Source of the DNA: Sphingosinicella microcystinivorans
Lineage (GTDB): Bacteria > Pseudomonadota > Alphaproteobacteria > Sphingomonadales > Sphingomonadaceae
Length of the DNA: 64,000 nt
Direction: 5' to 3'
NCBI RefSeq assembly: GCF_027941835.1
Contig: NZ_CP116005.1
Span: 4,169,501-4,233,500 of the forward strand
Shown here: positions 1 to 6,351 of the stretch, piece by piece
Layout: the number at the start of each line of letters is the position of its first letter
How positions within the stretch are numbered: position 1 is the stretch's first letter
Made by a program: the position numbers and the translations under genes
The notes under the pieces: generated by a model
What the model was told of the DNA's origin: nothing
Seen by the model: the letters and a program-made list of their open reading frames with translations, nothing else
The model's database searches: none

Positions 1-49
1 CTACGACGGTTTCCGCATTGATCCTCATGTCGAGGACGACTAGCAGCGA

Positions 50-1573
50 TCACTTCTTCGACACTGCATTGATCGCAATGCTTCCTCCCCTTCCGCCAGC
101 AGCCTTGGCATCTCCGGTGGCTCCTGCGAGGCCTTGCAACACGTTGCCGGCACGAACGCCCGCCCAAGCCAAGGCCATGATCCAGAACGTAGGCAGTACG
201 ATGAACATCGTGCCCGTGACAAACATCAGGAGCATGTCTCCGAAGGCGTTGTTCAGCCCCACCAGCGGGTCGAAGTTGGTGTGCGGCCGATTCCAGCCGA
301 ACCCCCAGCCATAGAGCGCATCCAGGATCGTCGAATCGATCCAGCGCGCAAGCTGAAACCAGAAGTCCGTGAAGAAGAGCGCGAACTGCACGACGCTGAC
401 GGTAACGACCGTCTTCAGATCGTAGGTGCCTACGACCAGCACAAGCGGGATGCAGATGACCAGCGCCATCTTGAGCAAGGCGAGGACCATGGGCAGAGAC
501 TGTCTCACGACGTCCATGGCGGGAAACGCGGCAATCGCGCCGACGGCCATCCCAACGTCTCCCGTGGCCCGCGTCACGATGTTCGGCAAGGTCTTGTCGA
601 TCTGGCCGCCATAGTCCGTATAGACGCTACCCTGGTTCAATTTCTGTTGCCGCGGTGACGCGATGGCGCGGATCACCGAGTCGTCCACCTCGGCCCTGCT
701 CAGGAACCCGGCCCAGCCTGCCAGGCGATTCAACAGGTTCGGGTCCACCTGTCCCAGCAGGCGTGCCCGCAGGCCATTGCCGCCATCGGCCCACCACTGC
801 CTGCAGGTCGGGTAGCCGCCACCGCTGCCCACCTGTGCAAGCCCCGCATCGCGGGTGCTGTCGTAGGGCCAGTCGTCGCGCGGCGTGCTTGAGCGGTAGG
901 TGTCGTAGTAGCCGCCCGTGTCCGTGAAAAACCTCGACCCTATCCAGGTCACGTCGTGCATCTGCTGCTCATCAAGCTGAGGGCGCTGCATGAACAATTT
1001 GGCCCGCGCAGGCCCATAGCAATCCCGCGAGAAATCCGCTACTTCCTGAGCCAGTACCGGGTCGTCAATGCGGGTCGCGTCGATCTCCATGCGCATCTGC
1101 CGCAGGTCCGTGCCGCATGGGATCGCCGCCACCGAGGCGCTCGTGACGGCGCGCGAGAGCGCGTGCATGAAAGCCCACCAGACCGGCACCTTCGCCGACT
1201 GGTTGTTGATGGTGCTGAAGGACTGCGACCAGCCGGTATCCGTGGGCTGCGGCACGCTGACCTGGCACTGGGCCGAGCGCGAGCTGTCGTACTGGATGGT
1301 GTTGAGGTCCACGTCGATGAACGGGATGCCAGCGAACATCACCACCACGATGGCGACGAAGACCCGGTTCTCGATGCGCGCAGCCGAGAGCACGCCCTTG
1401 TTGCCTTCGTCGGCACCTTCCGCACGGGCCTTCAACCACTCCTGCACGATGATGGCGACGAACGGCAGCGCGAATACTCCGCTCGACACCAGCACCGCCC
1501 AGATGCCGTTGTTGACGATCCAGGACACCAGCGTCAGGTAGTACTCCAGGTAGTCGGTCGTAAAAAGCGTCAT
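50..1573 (-). CDS. TraG N-terminal-type conjugal transfer membrane protein
   Basis: A 507-residue inner-membrane protein, the last transfer gene visible before the window edge. Hydrophobic stretches lie near residues 17-42, 71-90, 355-405 and 440-485, and a long loop containing Cys and Trp separates the second and third. This fits the TraG N-terminal domain protein of SXT/ICEclc-type elements, which lacks the C-terminal exclusion part of F-plasmid TraG and is thought to stabilise mating pairs at the secretion channel. The ATG start is 15 bp after the preceding gene, so the two are probably on one transcript. The assignment rests on overall sequence character and position; the role is inferred from the family. 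Positions 1-49 show nothing recognisable. Confidence 0.85.
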   Translation of the reverse strand: MTLFTTDYLEYYLTLVSWIVNNGIWAVLVSSGVFALPFVAIIVQEWLKARAEGADEGNKGVLSAARIENRVFVAIVVVMFAGIPFIDVDLNTIQYDSSRSAQCQVSVPQPTDTGWSQSFSTINNQSAKVPVWWAFMHALSRAVTSASVAAIPCGTDLRQMRMEIDATRIDDPVLAQEVADFSRDCYGPARAKLFMQRPQLDEQQMHDVTWIGSRFFTDTGGYYDTYRSSTPRDDWPYDSTRDAGLAQVGSGGGYPTCRQWWADGGNGLRARLLGQVDPNLLNRLAGWAGFLSRAEVDDSVIRAIASPRQQKLNQGSVYTDYGGQIDKTLPNIVTRATGDVGMAVGAIAAFPAMDVVRQSLPMVLALLKMALVICIPLVLVVGTYDLKTVVTVSVVQFALFFTDFWFQLARWIDSTILDALYGWGFGWNRPHTNFDPLVGLNNAFGDMLLMFVTGTMFIVLPTFWIMALAWAGVRAGNVLQGLAGATGDAKAAGGRGGSIAINAVSKK

Positions 1574-1588
1574 GGCGCGGCTCCCTCT

Positions 1589-1936
1589 TCAGCTCTGCAT
1601 CAGCAGGCTGGCTTCCAGCGCCACGATGGCGACGACGCCGGCGATCTCGCTGCGCACCAGGCGTCGCCGCGCTTGCGCGTCTTCCTCGCGGGCCAGCAGC
1701 CGGCGGCGCATCCAGACCCAGCCATAGACCGTCGCGCCGTACAGGCACAGCCGCCACACCAGGAAGTAGCCCGCGCTGGCAGCCAGCCACCGCTCCCAGC
1801 CGGCAACGCTGCCGACGAGGTAGATGCCGACGAGATTGGCGCCCACGGCCGCGGCGATGATGACCACCGCCAGGAGCAGCGCCTTTGCCGCGCGCCGGCT
1901 GAAAAGCCAGCGCGGGCGCAGCCAGGCCGCGTTCAT
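1589..1936 (-). CDS. small membrane protein of the transfer operon
   Basis: A 115-residue protein with hydrophobic segments near residues 15-40, 45-68 and 98-112 and an Arg-rich stretch between the last two. I do not recognise a named domain. Its start overlaps the stop of the upstream TIGR03755-type gene (ATGA), which suggests translational coupling. It sits between TIGR03755 and TraG-type genes, a place where ICEs of this kind usually carry a small uncharacterised membrane protein. A role in the secretion apparatus is inferred from position only. Confidence 0.7.
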   Translation of the reverse strand: MNAAWLRPRWLFSRRAAKALLLAVVIIAAAVGANLVGIYLVGSVAGWERWLAASAGYFLVWRLCLYGATVYGWVWMRRRLLAREEDAQARRRLVRSEIAGVVAIVALEASLLMQS

Positions 1937-3327
1937 GGCGTGCCTCCCGGGTTGCCCCGCTGCAACCGATCGAGGCGGTCGGGCACCGGGTCGCCTTCGT
2001 AGATGCCGCGCGAGCCGGCCGCGCGCGTCCCGTGGCGCTGGATGATGGCCATGGGCGAGTTGTTCGCCAGTTCGCGCCGCAGTTCAAGTTCGGTCTTGAG
2101 GTTGCGGATCTCCTGATCGAGCGTGTCGCTCTCGTGGTTCACGGCCTCGACCGCCAACTGGTTGGCCGCCACGTTGGGTTCCTTCTTGCCGGTCAGCAGG
2201 GTCCGCTGGAGCAGCAATGCCTTCTCCAGCACGGACGACAACGCGACCTCGGACGCGAGACGTCGCGCCAGCAGGTCTTGGTCTGGCTCGTCGCGCAGCG
2301 CCTCGATGACGCCGCGTGTAATGGGCAGCGAGGTGCTGCCGGCTGCATGCAGGTTCTCGAACGTCGTGTTGCGCGTCCCAGAGACCAGTTCCTGCAAGGC
2401 CTCCAGCTTGGTCTCGTACTCCTCCTGGATCAGCGGCGTCAGCCCGACGCCAGGCACGGTCTCGGTCTTGGTGCAGGAATCACACGTGCGCTGTACCTGT
2501 TCCCCGAGAACCCGCGTCGCCCATTCGGTCGCCTGCTGCGGCGACGTCCAGGTCTGGCAGGACAGGCTCGCGCAACTGGCGGGCGCGATGGAGGACGTGT
2601 CAGTCACGCTGCGCCCGTTGACCAGGTTGTAGCCCGCCCGCGTCACGTCACCGACCACCCGGATGGCCGACTGGCCCGCGCCGCCGGCATTGCTGCCGCC
2701 CACCCAGGGCACGCCGTCGTTGCCGCGGCGCGTCTCGGCCTGCTCGATCGCCGATACGGCATCCGTGCTCGACACCGCATCGCGCAGCGCCATGCCTTCC
2801 GCCATCTGGCTCCATCCGAGCTGGCCGCCCGCCGTCTCGGCCATCTTCTCGGCCATCGCGCGACACGTCAGCTTGGAGCGGTCGAAATCCAGCCTCGCCT
2901 GCAGCACACCATTGGTCAGCAGGTTGTACAGCCCCGGATCGGCACGCTGGATGATCAGCGCCGGCAGCGATGCCACGGCACTGGTCGCGCTCTGGATCAC
3001 GTTGCTCATGATCTGCTGGAACCCATTCGTGATCCCATTGAGCTGATTGCGCAGCGTGGTCTGGATGCTCATGTCGCCGCAGATGAGGTTGCTGTTCCAA
3101 CCCAGGCCGACCCCGATCGAACGCATGCCAGCGGCGCGGCCCATGGACACCGCACTGCCACCGCCGATCGAGTACATGACCTCATCGCCGATGACGGGGC
3201 CGCTGGTCTGGAAGCCGGCCTGCGCCCACGCGAGGCCACAGACCAGGGCGAGCGCGCCGGCTAGCGCCGTGGGGCGCAGCGGGCGGCGAACCTTGGCGGA
3301 TGGGTTCATCAGTTCAGGACGCTTCAT
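1933..3327 (-). CDS. integrating conjugative element protein, TIGR03755 (PFL_4711) type
   Basis: A 464-residue exported protein of the ICE mating apparatus. I chose the ATG at 3327, preceded by GAGGG, rather than an upstream in-frame start: from there the protein begins with basic residues, then a hydrophobic signal segment (about residues 20-36) ending in AWA. The mature part has several Cys (CGD, CRA and a CxxC near residue 290) and a helical, charged C-terminal third likely to form a coiled coil. This resembles TraH of F-type systems in layout, and TIGR03755 proteins hold the same place between TIGR03756 and TraG genes. Gly/Ser-rich region after the signal. Function beyond pilus or channel assembly is unknown. 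Confidence 0.85.
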   Translation of the reverse strand: MKRPELMNPSAKVRRPLRPTALAGALALVCGLAWAQAGFQTSGPVIGDEVMYSIGGGSAVSMGRAAGMRSIGVGLGWNSNLICGDMSIQTTLRNQLNGITNGFQQIMSNVIQSATSAVASLPALIIQRADPGLYNLLTNGVLQARLDFDRSKLTCRAMAEKMAETAGGQLGWSQMAEGMALRDAVSSTDAVSAIEQAETRRGNDGVPWVGGSNAGGAGQSAIRVVGDVTRAGYNLVNGRSVTDTSSIAPASCASLSCQTWTSPQQATEWATRVLGEQVQRTCDSCTKTETVPGVGLTPLIQEEYETKLEALQELVSGTRNTTFENLHAAGSTSLPITRGVIEALRDEPDQDLLARRLASEVALSSVLEKALLLQRTLLTGKKEPNVAANQLAVEAVNHESDTLDQEIRNLKTELELRRELANNSPMAIIQRHGTRAAGSRGIYEGDPVPDRLDRLQRGNPGGTP

Positions 3328-3337
3328 CGCCGTACCC

Positions 3338-4285
3338 TCAATAGAAATCGACGCTGCCGAGGAACACCTGGCCCCGGCGTTCGCAGCACGCATAGGGCCG
3401 CCACAACGCCCAGGCGTAGTCGCCTTGTTGGGCCTGTGTCAGGAAGCCGTTGCGCGGGAAGACCGTGCAGGACGAGGACAGGACGGGCGTGAGTTCCTGC
3501 CACTTGCCGGTCGAGGCATCGCCCTCCATCAGCGCGCCGGCCGGCCAGTAGCCATCGCGGGAGTTGGCGAGCAGCGGCTGATAGACGTGGATCTGCCCGC
3601 GGCGCGTGACCACATCGCCGGCCCGTTGGGCCACCACGGCACCGGCCTTGTGGTCGTCCGTCTGGTGCAGGAAGCCGCCGCGCGGATAGACGTTGCCCCA
3701 GAGGTTCAGGGTCGAGCGCGCGCCGACCTCGCGCATGCCCGGGATCAATGCCTCCGGGTACACCATCTCCGGTACGTTGTAGCGCCAGGCCGGCGTGTCC
3801 AGCGTACTGAGCAGGTACGGCATGAAGGCCGTGCCTGCGCCCTCGCAGAAATAGCCCGAGGACGAGACGAACTGGTTGAACACCTCGACGCCGGGGTGGC
3901 CGATGACGTCCGCGTTCTTGAACTTCGCGAGATTGTTTTCGTGATCTTCATTGGTGGTGCCGTCCCCGCCGGCCTGGGCCGAAGGGTTGGGCGTGCTCAT
4001 GGCGCGCACTTCGACCCAGGGGTTCTCGCCGGTGTTCGAGTAGGACGAAACCACCGCATCGGGGATGTAGTGCCTGACCTTGACGGACGTGCGCACCGTG
4101 CAGCCGGTCCAGGTGCAGTAGAGCCAGTAGCAGATACCCACCACCCGGTACTCCAGGCAATCGGGCGAAGCCACTGAACCCACGATGGTCGCCGTGTTCA
4201 GGGCGTAGCTGCCCGTGGCGCTGAGCAGCAGCACGGAGGTGACGGCAGCCCGCATGCGGCGCAGAAGGTCGAATGAGCGGATCAC
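3338..4285 (-). CDS. integrating conjugative element protein, TIGR03756 type (TraU-like)
   Basis: A 315-residue periplasmic protein with an N-terminal signal (residues 1-28) and many Cys residues: a cluster near residues 43-62 containing CLEY, CYW, YCTW and CTV, a pair near 148, and a CC close to the C-terminus. The Cys pattern and the WxxxxPxxxC-type text are typical of TraU-like proteins needed for mating-pair assembly. The start is GTG and overlaps the stop of the TIGR03757-type gene (GTGA). The disulfide-rich character fits with the thiol-related genes in the same operon (DsbA-like and TIGR03759 proteins), which may help it fold; that link is inference. Confidence 0.85.
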   Translation of the reverse strand: MIRSFDLLRRMRAAVTSVLLLSATGSYALNTATIVGSVASPDCLEYRVVGICYWLYCTWTGCTVRTSVKVRHYIPDAVVSSYSNTGENPWVEVRAMSTPNPSAQAGGDGTTNEDHENNLAKFKNADVIGHPGVEVFNQFVSSSGYFCEGAGTAFMPYLLSTLDTPAWRYNVPEMVYPEALIPGMREVGARSTLNLWGNVYPRGGFLHQTDDHKAGAVVAQRAGDVVTRRGQIHVYQPLLANSRDGYWPAGALMEGDASTGKWQELTPVLSSSCTVFPRNGFLTQAQQGDYAWALWRPYACCERRGQVFLGSVDFY

Positions 4286-4728
4286 GGTTCGGCCCTCCGG
4301 TGCTGTTCGATGCGCGCGATGGCGCGGGCCACGTCAGGCTCGCCATAGACCACGTAGCGCTGATCCACCACGACAGCCGGAATGGTGGTGATGCCCAGGC
4401 TCCATGCGTCGGCAACGCCCTGGTATGCGGTGGCGATGCGACGCTGGAGGTCAGCGCCCCCCTGGCTCAGCCGGCGCTTCACGATGGCTGTTGCCTGTCC
4501 GGGATCGGCGGGCAGCGCCGCAGAAAGCTCCGCTTCGATCCGGGGCGCTTCATCCAGCTCGATCAGCTGCTCGCCACCCATGGTCCTGACCGGGTGACGG
4601 CTGTCGGTGATGATCACCACATCGGCGGCGAAGCTGGCCGGGCTGAACACGGCCAGGGAAGCCGGCAGCGCAACGGCCAGGCCAAGGGTTCGCCAGCCCG
4701 ATGCGAACCTGGATGAAGATGCTGGCAT
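4282..4728 (-). CDS. integrating conjugative element protein, TIGR03757 type
   Basis: A 148-residue exported protein of the mating apparatus. The ATG at 4728 is preceded by GGGGGCG at good spacing; a TTG five codons upstream is less likely. A signal segment (about residues 12-35, ending SFAA) precedes a thioredoxin-fold-like domain with VVIITDS and the late IPAVVVDQRYVVYG strand region typical of TrbC/TIGR03757 proteins. It has no CxxC, so it is probably structural rather than a redox enzyme. It is the first gene downstream of the radC unit and starts the block TIGR03757-TIGR03756-TIGR03755-TraG. Confidence 0.8.
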   Translation of the reverse strand: MPASSSRFASGWRTLGLAVALPASLAVFSPASFAADVVIITDSRHPVRTMGGEQLIELDEAPRIEAELSAALPADPGQATAIVKRRLSQGGADLQRRIATAYQGVADAWSLGITTIPAVVVDQRYVVYGEPDVARAIARIEQHRRAEP

Positions 4729-4842
4729 GTCGAGCGCCCCCAAGAGTTGTCAAGGGCCATAGTCAAACGCCGAACGCCATGCGGCCCCAACAAACAATGC
4801 GCATCGCGGACTGCCCGCATACCTGCTTGTCTTGCGCCAATG

Positions 4843-4866
4843 AAAAGCGGAGGCCGAAGCCTCCGC
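4843..4866 (-). terminator. rho-independent terminator after radC
   Basis: Read on the minus strand, GCGGAGGC TTCG GCCTCCGC is followed by TTTTC. The 8-bp stem with a UUCG tetraloop and U run lies 26 bp after the radC stop. It separates radC from the TIGR03757 block, which must then be transcribed from a promoter inside 4729-4842 or by read-through. Confidence 0.85.
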
Positions 4867-4891
4867 GTGGATCAAGGAGCCGGTGCCATTG

Positions 4892-5386
4892 CTACAGCAG
4901 GCCGGATTCCGCAAAGGAGAACGGGGCACCCTGGCCGACGATGATGTGGTCCAGTACCCGCACATCGATGAGCGCCAGCGCGGCTTGCAGTTGCTGGGTC
5001 AGCATGCGATCCGCGCTGGACGGCTCGGAGACGCCCGAAGGATGCTGGTGGGCGAAGACCACCGCGGCGGCATTCAACTCCAGCACACGCTGCACGACGA
5101 CACGCGGATAGACCGAAGTCGCGTTGATCGTGCCCCTGAACAGCGGCTCGTAGGCCAGCACCTGGTGCAGGCTGTCCAGGAACACAGCGGCGAATATCTC
5201 ATTGGGCTCAGCGACCAGTTTCAGACGCAGGTAGTCCCGTACAGCGGCCGGTTGGCTGAGGCACGGTCCAGCTTTGAAGACCCGTCTCTCCAGCAGCACG
5301 ATGGCTTGCTGGATGATCCAGTCCTCGTGTTGGGCAGCGATGGCGGAAAGCGACTCCAGGCAGGAGTCATTGACGGCGAAAGACAT
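4892..5386 (-). CDS. radC: RadC-like JAB/MPN-domain protein
   Basis: A 164-residue RadC family protein without the N-terminal helix-hairpin-helix part of chromosomal RadC. The metal-binding JAB motif is complete: an upstream acidic residue, H113-Q-H115 in HQHPSG, and D126 ten residues later. Such short RadC proteins are frequent on ICEs and phages; the old DNA-repair role is doubtful and the real activity is unknown. I chose the ATG at 5386 because it follows GGAGG at ideal spacing. The gene stands alone between a terminator (4843-4866) and a long structured leader (5387-5598) containing the radC-type RNA motif, so it is probably regulated separately from the transfer genes around it. Confidence 0.9.
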   Translation of the reverse strand: MSFAVNDSCLESLSAIAAQHEDWIIQQAIVLLERRVFKAGPCLSQPAAVRDYLRLKLVAEPNEIFAAVFLDSLHQVLAYEPLFRGTINATSVYPRVVVQRVLELNAAAVVFAHQHPSGVSEPSSADRMLTQQLQAALALIDVRVLDHIIVGQGAPFSFAESGLL

Positions 5387-5412
5387 GGCGAACCTCCAGA
5401 CGGTGAGATCGG

Positions 5413-5443
5413 AGGGCACTCGCCCTGGGAGGGCAAGCCCTCC
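5413..5443 (-). promoter_or_regulatory. leader hairpins before radC
   Basis: Two adjacent hairpins, AGGGC/GCCCT (5413-5426) and GGAGGGC/GCCCTCC (5428-5443), lie 27 nt upstream of the radC start and just before its Shine-Dalgarno sequence. The second is read first on the minus strand. A further perfect 8-bp stem (5467-5486, ATCACCGC/GCGGTGAT) lies upstream. They join the RNA motif to the start codon and belong to the leader-hairpin pattern seen at other genes of the ICE. Confidence 0.6.
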
Positions 5444-5526
5444 TGGGGAACGAACAAGGTGCATCCATCACCGCGGCAGCGGTGATCGTTCGCGGCCAGG
5501 ATGCGAGGCGAACGGGGTTGTGGTCA

Positions 5527-5598
5527 GCGCAGCGGACTGCGCCGTAGCCTTGAAGACCGGGGCTACCTGGGCATGTCGCCGACGACGTCGGCAGGCAT
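5527..5598 (-). ncRNA. candidate radC RNA motif, copy A
   Basis: On the minus strand ATGCC leads into hairpin 1 (GCCGAC/GTCGGC, 5578-5592), then the linker ACATGCCCAG, hairpin 2 (GTAGCC/GGCTAC, 5544-5566, loop with GGTCTTCAA) and hairpin 3 (GCGCAG/CTGCGC, 5527-5542). The same order recurs at 29499, 31669, 34679 and 35578 with compensating base changes. It lies 141 nt upstream of radC, matching the published radC RNA motif, found in 5' leaders of radC and other DNA-related genes; I could not compare it with the deposited consensus. It overlaps the last codons of the DsbA-like gene. Confidence 0.75.
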
Positions 5599-6327
5599 TT
5601 CCGATGTGGGTGTGGCGGCGGGATCGCCGGCCGCGAGCATGTCCATGGCCGACAGCAAGGCATCGCCCTCGATCGGGCCCTGCAGCAGGATCGCCTTGCC
5701 GGTTTCGCGATCGTGCAGCCGCAGCGACGGCGTGGCGGTCACGCCGCTGTTCGTGGCTTCCGCAGTTTGGGTACGAATCGCCGCGTCGGGCCGCTCGCTC
5801 GCAATGCACTGTTCGATGGCTGGCGTCAGGGCGGGGTGGCGCAGGTCTTCGGGCAAGCCCTGGCCGTCGCTGTGTGTGTGGACATAGACCCACTCGACAG
5901 CCTGCCAGAAGGCGGGATGGCCGCCGGCTTCGCCCGCGCATTCCACCAAGCGCGCTTCGGCGGACGCGGCCGGCTCATGCGCGGCCAACGGCAGGTGGTG
6001 CCATTGCAAGGCCACGTCCGCATTGCCGGCTACCCAACGCTTGAGGACAGGGAAATAGGACCGGCAGAACGGGCATTCGAGGTCCGCGTAGAGCGTCAGC
6101 GTGAAACGACCTGCCGGGTTGCCCATCTGCCAAGGAGGCCCGGCCACCTGCGTCTCGCTGACAGGCGCCGAGGTTTGGGGCGTGGACTCGCCTGGCGAAC
6201 GGGACACGAGCCAGATCAGCAGCAGCGCAACCAGCACTGCGCCTAACGCCCATGGCCAGCGGGCCCGCCAGCGCCGACGGCGGAACGCCTGGACCTGCAT
6301 CGGAATGGATGAGCGTTTCTGTTCCAT
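5563..6327 (-). CDS. membrane-anchored DsbA-family thiol-disulfide protein
   Basis: A 254-residue protein with an N-terminal membrane anchor (residues 27-43) and a periplasmic thioredoxin/DsbA-like domain. The redox motif is C-P-F-C near residues 83-86, in the context LECPFCRSYFP, and a cis-Pro-type TATPS lies near residue 204. It probably oxidises or isomerises disulfides in Cys-rich transfer proteins such as the TIGR03756 and TIGR03755 products. ATG start, 25 bp after the TraC stop. The last dozen residues are the translation of hairpin 1 and the linker of the radC-type RNA motif, so the natural C-terminus of the fold probably ends earlier. Confidence 0.85.
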   Translation of the reverse strand: MEQKRSSIPMQVQAFRRRRWRARWPWALGAVLVALLLIWLVSRSPGESTPQTSAPVSETQVAGPPWQMGNPAGRFTLTLYADLECPFCRSYFPVLKRWVAGNADVALQWHHLPLAAHEPAASAEARLVECAGEAGGHPAFWQAVEWVYVHTHSDGQGLPEDLRHPALTPAIEQCIASERPDAAIRTQTAEATNSGVTATPSLRLHDRETGKAILLQGPIEGDALLSAMDMLAAGDPAATPTSEMPADVVGDMPR

Positions 6328-6351
6328 GGCGTTCTCCGGTGCACGGCAGAT

